Assembly: GCA_937991435.1 (NCBI GenBank)
Contig: CALKPY010000001.1
Coordinates: 1 to 64,000, forward strand
DNA: 64,000 bases
Direction: 5' to 3'
Origin: an uncultured Acidimicrobiales bacterium
GTDB taxonomy: Bacteria > Actinomycetota > Acidimicrobiia > Acidimicrobiales > UBA10347
Below the pieces are notes generated by a model. It was not told the origin of the DNA, did no database searches, and saw nothing but the letters and a program-made list of their open reading frames with translations. Below, one piece after another: positions 44,253 through 54,380 of this stretch; positions within the stretch are counted from its first letter, which is position 1; each line of letters opens with the position of its first letter. The translations under genes were made by a program, and so were the position numbers.

Positions 44253-45496
44253 CAGTCGAATCCTTCTCCTGCGAGACGCTTGCGTTTGCCAGCGTTGATG
44301 GCAGCGTTGAGCAGTGCACCCATGGTGAGCAGAACAACAAAGCAGATCACCGCAACCAGTGCACGATTCCAGTCTTTGTCGCGTGCCACATCGAGTGCTG
44401 CGAGTGCGAGCAACCAGCCGAGAGACAGCGGGATCAGCAGCTTCCAGCCGAGATCCATGAGTTGGTCATAGCGGAACCGAGGAAGCGTGGCTCGGAACCA
44501 GACGAACGTGAAGCAAAAGGCCACGATCTTGACGAGGAACCACAAGATGCCCCAAAGCCAGCCGACGCTCTCGAAGAACGGAATTGGTCCGTCGGGGCCG
44601 CCGAAGAACAGCGTGACCATGACCGCCGACATGGTGATGACGTTCATGTACTCGCCGAGAAAAAACAGCGAGAAGCGAAGCGATGAGTACTCGGTGTGGA
44701 AACCACCAACGATTTCTTGTTCGGCCTCGACGAGGTCAAACGGCGGACGGTTCAGTTCCGCAGTCGTGGCGATCAGGAACACGATGAATGGAATGAAGCC
44801 GGTAATCCACAGATTCCAGTTCCAGCCGTCGGCTTGCCCAGCGACGATGTCGTGGGTCGAAAGGCTGCCAGATTTGATGAGCACAGCGACAAGCGACAGG
44901 CCAAGCGCTGCTTCGTAGCTGACCATTTGAGCGGTGGCGCGAACTGAACCAAACAGCGGGTACTTGGAGCCTGATGACCAACCGGCGAGCATGATTCCGT
45001 AGACGGCCATCGACGACATTGCGAGCACGAACAAGATGCCAATCGGCGGGTCAGCCAGTTGCAGGTTCGTGGTGTTACCGAACCATGTGACGGTGCCGTC
45101 CGCGTTGTCGAAGTCGCCGCCAATGGGCACGACGGTGAAGATCAAGAACGCAGGAATCAGGGTCAGGTACGGCGCAAGTCTGAACACGAATCGATCGCCG
45201 CGTTCGGGAATCAGATCTTCTTTGAAGGTCAGCTTGAGGCCGTCAGCCAGTGTTTGGAATAGCCCAAAGGGACCAGCGATGTTTGGGCCGACCCGGTTGG
45301 TCATATCGGCGTGCAGCTTGCGTTCGAACCAGATGATCAACATGACGCTGATCAGCAAGAGAACGAAAGCCACCGCGACCTTCACGAGCACGATTAGAAC
45401 TTCTTCGAGACCGACGCCACCGACGAACAGCGGGTCGACAGCCAACGGCAACAATGACGAGATCCCCGTGTTTTGAACAACTGCGTCTCGAATCAC
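44252..45496 (-). CDS. nuoH: NADH-quinone oxidoreductase subunit H (copy 2)
   Basis: 414 aa; [32 protein letters not shown]. Confidence 0.96.
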   Translation of the reverse strand: MIRDAVVQNTGISSLLPLAVDPLFVGGVGLEEVLIVLVKVAVAFVLLLISVMLIIWFERKLHADMTNRVGPNIAGPFGLFQTLADGLKLTFKEDLIPERGDRFVFRLAPYLTLIPAFLIFTVVPIGGDFDNADGTVTWFGNTTNLQLADPPIGILFVLAMSSMAVYGIMLAGWSSGSKYPLFGSVRATAQMVSYEAALGLSLVAVLIKSGSLSTHDIVAGQADGWNWNLWITGFIPFIVFLIATTAELNRPPFDLVEAEQEIVGGFHTEYSSLRFSLFFLGEYMNVITMSAVMVTLFFGGPDGPIPFFESVGWLWGILWFLVKIVAFCFTFVWFRATLPRFRYDQLMDLGWKLLIPLSLGWLLALAALDVARDKDWNRALVAVICFVVLLTMGALLNAAINAGKRKRLAGEGFD

Positions 45497-48084
45497 AGTG
45501 TCTCGATCCTGATGTCAGTAACCGGGGCATCGAGTTCGATAAGGGCACGAGCGTCGAGCCCCGCATGGTTGTGAGCAATCGCAGCGACGCCACGAGCAAC
45601 GCGTGCGTCGACAACAACCGGTCCCTCGACCGACGCTCGTTTGCTGCTCAGACGAACAGCAGAGCCGTCGACCACGCCAAGCGCATTGGCATCGCTGGGG
45701 TGCAGACGAACCGAACCCGGTGCGGCCAGCGGGGCAAGTGACGGCGCCGACAGCGTCAGTGTGCCGTGGTCATACATCGTGCGATCGATACAAAGCCGGA
45801 ACGAGTAGCGGTCGAGAGGCGTAGCTGGCGACGGCGCTCCAAGGTCTTGCCACACGAAGCGAGCCGGGCCACCGGTGGAAGCATTACCAAGCAACACTCC
45901 GTCGGCGGCATCTTCGATTGCCGCAGCGGTCGCGTGCGCATGCAATGGCGAAACTGCGGCGATCTCATCGGTCACTTCAGTCGAAGACTCGAAACCAAGG
46001 TCTTCGCCGAGGTGCATGGCAACCTCGGCAGCGATCATCCAGTCGGCGCGGGCCGTTCCCGGCGGTGTGACCTTTTGACGTACTGCGCTGACGCGACCTT
46101 CGAGGTTGGTGTGCGAGCCAGACTTTTCGCCGCACGCTGCGGCAGGCAGCACCACGTCGGCAAACGCATACACCGAATCGTTGGCAAACAGATCAACAGC
46201 GACGACCATTCGGGCGCCAGCGAGACCGGCACGGGCCAGTTCTGGATCTGGGAAATCGATCAGCGGGTCAGCGCCCAACAATACGAGAACGTCGATCTTG
46301 CCAGTTGCAGCGGCAGCGAGCATGGCAGCAGTGTCGTGCCCGGTTTCAGCCGGGGTTGTTGGCCACTTGTCGTTGAACCAGCTTCGCCCAGCTTCGAGCG
46401 AGGTGCGCCCCGGAAGCAGACCAGGCGCGAGACCAAGATCGATTGCACCATGCACGTTGCCACGCCGAAGCGCAGACAAAAACTTGACCTTGCTGCGAGA
46501 AGCGAACGCATTGATGGCTTCGACTGTCAGCGCCGTGTGTTCGGCCAGCGAACCGCTTCCGACGATGACCGTGACTTGGTCGGCGGCGTTAAGAGCGGCG
46601 TGGGCTGCGGCGATGTCTGCTGTTGAGGTCAGGCCGATCTCCGCGGTTTCATCGCCGCGCACAATTGCGTCGGCGACAACGCCGAGGTCGCCGGGGCGAA
46701 CCCGCAACGACATCGAAGCCTGGCGAGACAACCCGGTTTCAGTGGCCGTCAACTCGATGAGCTTGACGTCGTCGTGTATCGCCGCGTGACGAAGCCTGAG
46801 GTACAGGGTTCCGAGTTCTTCTTTGGGGTCGGTGCCAATGATGACGACCGTGCCACCGGGTGCACATGCTTCGGCGATTGTGGCTCGAGGCAGGGCGCAC
46901 AAAACATCAGCCGGAATTCCATCGCCGAGCTGAGCGTCGACGTTGTCGGTGCCGAGTACGCCCTTGGCCAGTTTGGCCCAGGCGTACTGGCCTTCGTTGG
47001 TTAGGCGTGCGCCGCCAATGACGCCGATTGACGACGGGTTGACCCGTGCAGCATCGAGCGCTGCGGCAACCTGTGCCAGCGCAGCTGACCAGGTTGAGCC
47101 AACCAGCTCTGCGCCGGCAGGGTCCGGGGCTCCGAGCCCCCCACCGCGAACAAGAGGCGCGGTGAGACGGGCTTCGTTCATGGTTGATTCGAAACTGAAA
47201 CGGTCGCGGTCTGCGAGCCAGCCCCAGTTGACGGCGTCGCTGTCGACGCCGAGGTAGCGCAGGACCTCGTTGCGTGACGACTGGATCGTGATGCGATCGC
47301 CCATGGCGTTGGGGTAGGTCGATTCGATTTCGGTCAGGTCCCACGGGCGGGCTTTGAACCGGTACGGCTTGGCTGTGAGAGCGCCTACGGGACAGATCTG
47401 CACGGTGTTGCCGCTGAAGTGCGAGGAGAACGGGTCGTCTGGAAAAGTGTTGACCTGAGTGTTATTGCCTCGGTCAATGAAGTGAATCAGCGGATCGCCA
47501 GCGACTTCTTGAGCGAAACGGGTGCAGCGGTCACACAAGATGCAACGTTCGCGATCAAGGAACACATTGTCATTGATCGGAATCGGCTTTTCAAAGTGAC
47601 GTTTCTCTTCGATAAAGCGGCTTTCGCCCGGGCCGTAGGACATTGTCTGGTCCTGCAGAGGGCATTCGCCGCCCTTGTCGCAGACAGGGCAGTCGAGCGG
47701 GTGGTTGATAAGCAACAACTCAAGCACACCATCTTGTGCTTTTTTGGTGGCTTCGCTTTCGGTGTCGACGATCATGCCGTCGCTCACGGTGAGCATGCAC
47801 GATGGTTGAAGGGCAGGACCGCGGCCGGTGTCGACTTCGACGAGACACATGCGACACATGCCGACGGGCGTCATGCGTGGGTGATAACAGAAGCGAGGTA
47901 CGTAGACACCGGCGTCTTCGCAGGCGTCGATCAGCATGCGCCCCGGGGTGGCGTGCACCGTTTCACCATTGACGGTGATCGGTACGCCAGGGGGCGGTGC
48001 CGGAACTTCTGGAGCTTCGATTTCGGTGACCTCAGCATCGGCCACGGTCACATCGGTGTCGTCTGTCTTTGGAGCGTCGCTCAT
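45493..48084 (-). CDS. nuoG: NADH-quinone oxidoreductase subunit G
   Basis: 863 aa; CYHPRMTPVGMCRMCLVEV; CPVCDKGGECPLQD; CILCDRCTRFAQEV. Confidence 0.95.
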   Translation of the reverse strand: MSDAPKTDDTDVTVADAEVTEIEAPEVPAPPPGVPITVNGETVHATPGRMLIDACEDAGVYVPRFCYHPRMTPVGMCRMCLVEVDTGRGPALQPSCMLTVSDGMIVDTESEATKKAQDGVLELLLINHPLDCPVCDKGGECPLQDQTMSYGPGESRFIEEKRHFEKPIPINDNVFLDRERCILCDRCTRFAQEVAGDPLIHFIDRGNNTQVNTFPDDPFSSHFSGNTVQICPVGALTAKPYRFKARPWDLTEIESTYPNAMGDRITIQSSRNEVLRYLGVDSDAVNWGWLADRDRFSFESTMNEARLTAPLVRGGGLGAPDPAGAELVGSTWSAALAQVAAALDAARVNPSSIGVIGGARLTNEGQYAWAKLAKGVLGTDNVDAQLGDGIPADVLCALPRATIAEACAPGGTVVIIGTDPKEELGTLYLRLRHAAIHDDVKLIELTATETGLSRQASMSLRVRPGDLGVVADAIVRGDETAEIGLTSTADIAAAHAALNAADQVTVIVGSGSLAEHTALTVEAINAFASRSKVKFLSALRRGNVHGAIDLGLAPGLLPGRTSLEAGRSWFNDKWPTTPAETGHDTAAMLAAAATGKIDVLVLLGADPLIDFPDPELARAGLAGARMVVAVDLFANDSVYAFADVVLPAAACGEKSGSHTNLEGRVSAVRQKVTPPGTARADWMIAAEVAMHLGEDLGFESSTEVTDEIAAVSPLHAHATAAAIEDAADGVLLGNASTGGPARFVWQDLGAPSPATPLDRYSFRLCIDRTMYDHGTLTLSAPSLAPLAAPGSVRLHPSDANALGVVDGSAVRLSSKRASVEGPVVVDARVARGVAAIAHNHAGLDARALIELDAPVTDIRIETL

Positions 48085-49403
48085 GCGCCACCCCCAGCGG
48101 CTGTTACTTCAATTAGAGACCGGTCAGACAAGGTGATGTATTCGTCGAACTCGTTGCGGAATCGTTCGATGACCGAGGCAATCGGCGACACGGCTGAAGG
48201 GCCCAGCGGGCAGATCGTTGTCATGCGCGGAGGCCAGGCCATTCCCGGGCTGATGTTGTCGCACACTTCGGTAAGAAGTGAAAGGTCGCTTGGGCGTCCG
48301 TGGCCGGCGATGATTCGGCTGAGTATGCGCTCGAGCCACGTTGTGCCTTCGCGACATGGCGTGCATTTGCCGCAGCTCTCACGTGCGAAGAACCGCACAA
48401 TGTTGTGCGCGGCCCGGACCATGTCGGTGTCTTCGTCCATCACAACAATGGCTCCTGAGCCGAGCATGCTTCCGGCCTGATCAATGGCAGCCTTTTCGAG
48501 CGGCAGATCTAGGTGTTCATCAAAGAACCAGATGGCGCTTGCGCCGCCAGGGATAAACGCTTTGAGCTTCTTGCCGTCGCGCACGCCGCCGGCATATTCA
48601 GGCTTTTCGATGATGTCTCGAAACGTCGTCACGCCAAATTCGACTTCGAAGACGCCTGGGTTATTCACGTGACCAGATACGGCGAAGACACGTGTGCCTT
48701 TAGAGTTCTCTGCGCCCATGGCGGCAAATGCATCGGCACCGTTGTCGATAATCCATGGCAGGTTCGCCAGGGTCTCGACATTGTTCACGATGGTCGGTTG
48801 GCCGTACAGGCCCACCGCTGCGGGGAAAAACGGTGGCTTGAGTCGCGGCATGCCACGGTTGCCTTCGAGGCTTTCGATGAGGGCAGTTTCTTCGCCAACG
48901 ATGTACGCGCCTGCGCCCCAGTGCAAGACAATGTCGACCGAGAAGTCGGTGCCGAGCACGTTTTTGCCCACGTAGCCGGCGGCATAGGCGTCGTTGAGTG
49001 CCTTGGCAACGCGTTCTTGTGCGTGAGCCATTTCGCCACGGATGTACAAGAAGCACTGGGTCAAGCCAACGGCGTAACAGGCCAGTAGGCAGCCTTCGAT
49101 GATCATGTGTGGGTCGCGCTCAAGAAGCTGGCGATCCTTGTACGTGCCGGGTTCAGATTCGTCGCCGTTGACCACCAGATACCGGGGCCACTTGTTGGGC
49201 GGACAAAATCCCCACTTGACGCCGGCAGGGAAGCCGGCGCCGCCACGACCGAGCAGGCTCGCGGCCTTAACCTCGTCGTGTACCTGCGTTGGCGTCATAT
49301 TCAGTGCTTTGCGCAACGCCTGGTAGCCACCGGTGGCTTCGTATTCAGCCAGCTCGTGCGCGTTGACGTTGTCGAACCGTTTCGTAACAATGCGCTCGAC
49401 CAT
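48081..49403 (-). CDS. nuoF: NADH-quinone oxidoreductase subunit F
   Basis: 440 aa; LLGRGGAGFPAGVKWGFCP; ESCGKCTPCREGTTWL. Confidence 0.97.
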   Translation of the reverse strand: MVERIVTKRFDNVNAHELAEYEATGGYQALRKALNMTPTQVHDEVKAASLLGRGGAGFPAGVKWGFCPPNKWPRYLVVNGDESEPGTYKDRQLLERDPHMIIEGCLLACYAVGLTQCFLYIRGEMAHAQERVAKALNDAYAAGYVGKNVLGTDFSVDIVLHWGAGAYIVGEETALIESLEGNRGMPRLKPPFFPAAVGLYGQPTIVNNVETLANLPWIIDNGADAFAAMGAENSKGTRVFAVSGHVNNPGVFEVEFGVTTFRDIIEKPEYAGGVRDGKKLKAFIPGGASAIWFFDEHLDLPLEKAAIDQAGSMLGSGAIVVMDEDTDMVRAAHNIVRFFARESCGKCTPCREGTTWLERILSRIIAGHGRPSDLSLLTEVCDNISPGMAWPPRMTTICPLGPSAVSPIASVIERFRNEFDEYITLSDRSLIEVTAAGGGA

Positions 49404-50008
49404 CAGGCTTCGCCTTCTTCAACTGGCCACCATGATGGCGCAGACGGATCATCGACCATGGCGTTGCCTGCGGCGCGATCTTCGGGAATTACTTGCCGAC
49501 TCAGCGCCAGCGTGCCGTGTGGTGGGATGTAGACCGAACCGTCACGCAGGCCGCTGACTAGCGCATCGAATCCGTCGGCGTCAACCTTGTTCATATAGCG
49601 GTAGTTCACCTGCAGGCACGGCGCCTCGGTGCATGCTGCGATGCATTCGACGCCTTCAAAACTGATTTGATCTTCGGTCACGCTGCCCGGACGCACGCCC
49701 AGCGTGTGTTCCGCGTGTTCGAGTAGCTCTTCGGCGCCGAGAAGGTGACACGAAATGCCGTGGCAGATGTTGATGCGGAACTTGCCGACTGGCGAGCGTT
49801 TGAACATCTCGTAGAACGAGCAGGTGCCAAGCACTTCAGCGGGCGTGACTTCGACAAGCTCTGCGATGTGGGTCATGGCGTCGTCGGTTACCCAGCCGTG
49901 TTGTTCTTGGGCGAGATGCAGCAGCGGTATCAGAGCGCTTTTCTTGCGCGGATACCGACCGAGAATTTCGTGCGCGATGCGCAAGCTGGCTTCGGAGAGT
50001 CGAGCCAT
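49403..50008 (-). CDS. nuoE: NADH-quinone oxidoreductase subunit E
   Basis: 201 aa thioredoxin-like 2Fe-2S protein; GTCSFYEMF; INICHGISCHLLG; CIAACTEAPCLQVN. Confidence 0.95.
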   Translation of the reverse strand: MARLSEASLRIAHEILGRYPRKKSALIPLLHLAQEQHGWVTDDAMTHIAELVEVTPAEVLGTCSFYEMFKRSPVGKFRINICHGISCHLLGAEELLEHAEHTLGVRPGSVTEDQISFEGVECIAACTEAPCLQVNYRYMNKVDADGFDALVSGLRDGSVYIPPHGTLALSRQVIPEDRAAGNAMVDDPSAPSWWPVEEGEA

Positions 50009-50029
50009 CAGAAACTCACCTCAGTTGCG

Positions 50030-50119
50030 GATTCAGGCGAATGCCGAAAGGGCGAGCAGGCTTGCGAGCCCGGAGATTCAGGCGAATGCCGAAAGGGCGA
50101 GCAGGCTTGCGAGCCCGGG
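50030..50119. repeat. 45-bp tandem duplication (2 copies, 44/45 identical) between nuoD and nuoE
   Basis: gattcaggcgaatgccgaaagggcgagcaggcttgcgagcccgg[a/g] repeated head to tail at 50030-50074 and 50075-50119. Confidence 0.95.
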
Positions 50120-50129
50120 AAAACTGCCA

Positions 50130-51428
50130 TCAGCGATCAACCTCACCAAGTACAGGGTCAACAGAAGAGATAATGGCCACCACATCAGCCACGAGCGCCT
50201 CGTTCATCATGTGCGGCATGGTCTGCAGGTTGACGAAACTCGGAGCACGAATATGCATGCGATATGGGTGTGCTCCCCCGTCACTCACCATGTAACAGCC
50301 GAGTTCACCACGAGGTGATTCGACGGCTACATAGACCTCGCCCTCAGGCACTTTGAAGCCCTCGGTGAAGATCTTGAAGTGGTGAATGAGGGCTTCCATC
50401 GATTCATCGATGCGGGCACGCGGTGGTGGCGTGACCTTCTTGTCTTGCAGGCGATAGTCGCCCGGGGGCATCTTGTCGATGCACTGACCGACGATACGTA
50501 TTGATTCACGCGCCTCGGCGAGCCGAACGGCATACCGGTCAAAGCAGTCACCGTAGGTGCCGACGATGACATCGAAGTCGAGTTCGTCGTACTTGAGGTA
50601 CGGCATATCGCGACGTAGGTCCCAGGCGTAGCCGGAACCTCGCAAGATGGGGCCGGTCACTCCAAGGGCGAGACATTCGGCACTATTGATCGCGCCAACA
50701 CCCTGCAGGCGTTCTTGAAAGATCGGCTGACCGGTCAGCAACTCGTCGAATTCGTCAATCAACGGCGGAAGCAGATCAAGAAGCCCGCCGATATCTTCTT
50801 GCCAGCCATCGTGCAAGTCGGCTGCGACTCCACCGGGACGGATGTAGTTGTGATTCATGCGCAGACCGGTGATTTTCTCGAGAATGCGCAGCGTTTCTTC
50901 GCGCAGCCGGTTGCCGTAGAGCATCATTGACACTGCGCCGACGTCCATGCCATTGGTGGCTTGAAACAGCATGTGCGATGAGATTCGATTCAGTTCGCAC
51001 ATCAAGGTGCGAATCCACTGGGCCCGGGGCGGCACTTCGATGCCGAGGAGTTCTTCGGTCGCCAGCGAGAATACGAGTTCGTTGAACAGCGGCGAGGCGT
51101 AGTCCATACGGGTCACGTTGGTTGGGCCCTGCATGAAGCTGAGTTGCTCGCCAGTTTTTTCCATGCCCGTGTGCAGATAGCCAATCACCGGCTTTGACCG
51201 CAGGACTTGTTCGCCTTGCATTTCGAGCACGAGACGGAGCACGCCATGCGTTGACGGGTGCACCGGTCCCATGTTCACGATCATTGGGGTGTCGGCGTTG
51301 GGGTCGATGTCGACGGTTTCGACCATGGCGACATTGGCCTCGTCGATACGAAGCACAGCGCTGTCGTCGCCGCGTCGGGTCACGCGCTCGTCGGTCGAGG
51401 CCGCGGTGGTGTCGTCAAGCAGAGTCAT
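50130..51428 (-). CDS. nuoD: NADH-quinone oxidoreductase subunit D (copy 2)
   Basis: 432 aa; VNMGPVHPSTHGVLRLV; EVPPRAQWIRTLMCELNRISSHML. Confidence 0.96.
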   Translation of the reverse strand: MTLLDDTTAASTDERVTRRGDDSAVLRIDEANVAMVETVDIDPNADTPMIVNMGPVHPSTHGVLRLVLEMQGEQVLRSKPVIGYLHTGMEKTGEQLSFMQGPTNVTRMDYASPLFNELVFSLATEELLGIEVPPRAQWIRTLMCELNRISSHMLFQATNGMDVGAVSMMLYGNRLREETLRILEKITGLRMNHNYIRPGGVAADLHDGWQEDIGGLLDLLPPLIDEFDELLTGQPIFQERLQGVGAINSAECLALGVTGPILRGSGYAWDLRRDMPYLKYDELDFDVIVGTYGDCFDRYAVRLAEARESIRIVGQCIDKMPPGDYRLQDKKVTPPPRARIDESMEALIHHFKIFTEGFKVPEGEVYVAVESPRGELGCYMVSDGGAHPYRMHIRAPSFVNLQTMPHMMNEALVADVVAIISSVDPVLGEVDR

Positions 51429-51443
51429 CGCAGAGGCTTTCGG

Positions 51444-51986
51444 TCACCGGGGCGCGGATGCGCCCTTGAATTGAACTGGCACGGTCCCGACCGCGAAATC
51501 TTTGCGAAGCGGGTGGCCTTGCCAGTCGGGAGGCATCAAGATCCGTGACGGGTCCGGGTGGTTCTCAAAGACAATGCCAAACATGTCCCAGGTTTCCCGT
51601 TCGAGGTTTTCGGTACCGGGGTACAGATCGAACAACGTTGCGATCGTGGGATCTGATTCAGGAACTTGCACCCGCACACGAGTGCGTCGCGGCGGTTCGT
51701 GAGCGAGCAGGCTGACAACAACTTCGAATCGTTCAGGCGCAACACCTGCGGGTAGCGATCGGTGCGCCCGGGTGAGGTTGTCGACGCCACAAAGATCTAC
51801 GGCGGATACAAAGCCATCGGCTTTGAGAGCCTCGATTGTGGCGATGTAGTTGTCACGATCGGGAAACAGAACTTGCTGATCGCGCTCGTTTGTTACGGGT
51901 ACGCCGTAGGCACTCGCAGGCGGATCGGCTTCGATGGCCCCCTCTGCGTCAAGTGCGTCGGACTGTGCCGTCGCCTCGTCGCTCAT
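51444..51986 (-). CDS. nuoC: NADH-quinone oxidoreductase subunit C (copy 2)
   Basis: 180 aa; [38 protein letters not shown]. Confidence 0.95.
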   Translation of the reverse strand: MSDEATAQSDALDAEGAIEADPPASAYGVPVTNERDQQVLFPDRDNYIATIEALKADGFVSAVDLCGVDNLTRAHRSLPAGVAPERFEVVVSLLAHEPPRRTRVRVQVPESDPTIATLFDLYPGTENLERETWDMFGIVFENHPDPSRILMPPDWQGHPLRKDFAVGTVPVQFKGASAPR

Positions 51987-52582
51987 CGCGTGAGCACCAC
52001 CTTGCTAGCAGTTTGGCCGTCGCGTTGTTCAACGACGATGCCAGCGCCGCCACCGTTGATGCGGCGGCGATCGACCAACTCGTCGGTTTCGATCATCTTG
52101 TGCAGGGTGACTATGGCGTGTAGCAAGGTCTCGGGGCCCGGCGGGCAGCCCGGTGCATACACGTCGACAGGCACAATCTGATCGACACCTTGCACCAGTG
52201 CGTAATTGTTGAACATGCCGCCGGTTGAGGCGCACACACCCATGGAGATGACCCACTTGGGTTCCATCATCTGGTCATAGATCTGTCGCAATACGGGGGC
52301 CATCTTCTGGCTTACACGGCCAGCCACGATCATCACATCGGCTTGGCGGGGCGACGCCCGAAAGGCTTCCATGCCAAAGCGAGCAAGATCGTAGTGCGGG
52401 CCACCGGTAGCCATCATTTCGATAGCGCAACAGGCCAGACCAAAGGTCGCCGGCATGAGGCTGCGGGCACGGCTCCAGTTGACAAGCGTTTCGAGCTTGG
52501 CGGTGAGGAAATTGTGTTCGAGTCCGCCCAGGCCTTTTTCGGCGATCTCCGCAGTCTCGCCGACACCGGGTATTCGAGCCAT
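51983..52582 (-). CDS. nuoB: NADH-quinone oxidoreductase subunit B (copy 2)
   Basis: Start [68 protein letters not shown]. Confidence 0.95.
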   Translation of the reverse strand: MARIPGVGETAEIAEKGLGGLEHNFLTAKLETLVNWSRARSLMPATFGLACCAIEMMATGGPHYDLARFGMEAFRASPRQADVMIVAGRVSQKMAPVLRQIYDQMMEPKWVISMGVCASTGGMFNNYALVQGVDQIVPVDVYAPGCPPGPETLLHAIVTLHKMIETDELVDRRRINGGGAGIVVEQRDGQTASKVVLTR

Positions 52583-53091
52583 CAGGCGACCTCGGCGATT
52601 TCTGGCTTGGCGTCGGGGCCATGCGGAACCACGTTGACAACCTCGCGCCCGCGATCGCCGACCCGACGAATCGTTGATGTAGATGTGCGGTTGACCTGCA
52701 TCTGGGCTGGCTGCTGCGAGACCTTCTTGATGGGACCCCATTCGAGCGCACCGTTACCAATGAGGTAGATGAACGACTCGAACACCGCAAACGAGAAGAT
52801 GCCGATTGCAACCAGTCCAAAGGTTCCGAGTTCACGAAATACCATGGCCCAGGGGTACAAGAAGATGACTTCGATATCAAAAACGATGAAGATCATGGCC
52901 ACCAAGAAGAACCGCACCGGGAAGCGTGCTGGCGTTGTGGTCTCTTCACCACTCACACCGCACTCGTAGGGCGCGAGTTTGATCGGCGTCGACCGGTTCG
53001 GGGCCAATATCTTCGACGCCGCGAGTCCCCCGACGGCGAAAACCACGCCGAGCACAAACAACGTGACGATAGGGAGGTATTGGCCGAGCAC
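52582..53091 (-). CDS. nuoA: NADH-quinone oxidoreductase subunit A (copy 2)
   Basis: 169 aa; [41 protein letters not shown]. Confidence 0.95.
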   Translation of the reverse strand: MLGQYLPIVTLFVLGVVFAVGGLAASKILAPNRSTPIKLAPYECGVSGEETTTPARFPVRFFLVAMIFIVFDIEVIFLYPWAMVFRELGTFGLVAIGIFSFAVFESFIYLIGNGALEWGPIKKVSQQPAQMQVNRTSTSTIRRVGDRGREVVNVVPHGPDAKPEIAEVA

Positions 53092-53093
53092 GA

Positions 53094-54380
53094 TCAGTCC
53101 TCGAGGCCTTTTTCACGCAACCCGAGATCACGCCAATGCAGGACGAGACAGGTCACGAGAAACAACGCCAACGACCCGAGGGTGAACAGCGCCGGAATCA
53201 ACCGCAAGTTGCCAAGATTTCGGACCAGCACGACCGAGTAGGTCGGTTCCGCGGGATCAGCTTCGGGGATCGGTGGAGGCTTCGACGGATCGAGTGGCTT
53301 ATCGAGAATGCCCTGCACGTTGATCACGGTGTAGTTCGTGGGGTGTGTCACCCGCAACGTGCTGGTGATCTTGTGGCTGATGCGATCCCACATGCCGGTG
53401 CCTGTGCGTTTCGGCTTGCCGCCTTGTTGATAGGCATCGAGCACGACGAACTCGCCCTCAGGGAACAAACCATCACGCAAATAGGCATCGGCGGTGGCTG
53501 CAGCTTCGCCTGACTGGCTGCTTGTTTGCAGGTTCCAGCCTGAAAGATCGAGCACGCCGGTGTTGGTTGCCCAGTCGATCATGGCCGACGAGTTCGACGC
53601 CAAGACGCTCAAGCTGATGTCATCAACTCGGAGATTTTGGTTCGCGATGGTCTCGCCGACAACAGCTTCGAGGTCACCACCTGCCAGGAAGCGAGGGTCG
53701 CCGCTGAGACGATCATTTGCCGCCATGACGCCGTCGGTGAGTTCACCATGTTTACGGGCCACAATCTCGTCGAATACCTGGTCTCGTTGACCTTCGGACA
53801 GGCTGCTGAGGACTGCCTCGACCGAGTCGCCGCTTGCACCGAACAGGTCCTGGGCGATTGCCGGAATCTTGCTGGTGTCGTCTTGCGGATTCAGCAGTTC
53901 CTGAATCACCATCTCGCGCTCAATACCGGGGTATGCCATGAGCACTTCAATCGCACGCGGCGAGCAGTCTTCGGCATTGCTCGCCGACAGGGAAACGCTG
54001 GCGACGCCACCTGCAGGAGGGAAGCTGTCGGTTCCAGCCTGGCAGTTCCCGTCGGGTAGGTCACCAACATTGCCGATAAAGGCATCGGCAATGCCTTCGG
54101 CTTCGTCGCCAGCTACATCGGCGAAGGTGTCCTGGACTTCCCACGTTGGACTGTTGCCAGTCCAGCCAATGCCATAGATCCACCAGAAGATGCCCATCAC
54201 GAACATCCAGCCCCAAAAGCCTGCGAGGGCGATGAGAGAGCCGAGTCGGGTGCCGGTGTTCGTAACCAGCAACAGCCACACGGAACCGCCGAGCACGGCC
54301 GATGCCAAGGCAACGGTGAGCAGGCCGCGAATTTCTGGGTCCCAACCGAGCCCAGCAATAATCTCAATAGCGCTGAGCAT
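53094..54380 (-). CDS. Membrane protein of unknown function in the Rieske/cytochrome b cluster
   Basis: 428 aa; two N-terminal TM helices, large extracytoplasmic-type domain, one C-terminal TM; 1-nt overlap with upstream cytochrome c gene. Confidence 0.75.
   Translation of the reverse strand: MLSAIEIIAGLGWDPEIRGLLTVALASAVLGGSVWLLLVTNTGTRLGSLIALAGFWGWMFVMGIFWWIYGIGWTGNSPTWEVQDTFADVAGDEAEGIADAFIGNVGDLPDGNCQAGTDSFPPAGGVASVSLSASNAEDCSPRAIEVLMAYPGIEREMVIQELLNPQDDTSKIPAIAQDLFGASGDSVEAVLSSLSEGQRDQVFDEIVARKHGELTDGVMAANDRLSGDPRFLAGGDLEAVVGETIANQNLRVDDISLSVLASNSSAMIDWATNTGVLDLSGWNLQTSSQSGEAAATADAYLRDGLFPEGEFVVLDAYQQGGKPKRTGTGMWDRISHKITSTLRVTHPTNYTVINVQGILDKPLDPSKPPPIPEADPAEPTYSVVLVRNLGNLRLIPALFTLGSLALFLVTCLVLHWRDLGLREKGLED

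Noticed and set aside
50030-50119. Tandem repeat considered as a mini CRISPR array or minisatellite coding sequence (DSGECRKGEQACEPG)
   Set aside because: No spacers, only two abutting copies; the + strand ORF is antisense to nuoE at its start and has no independent support.
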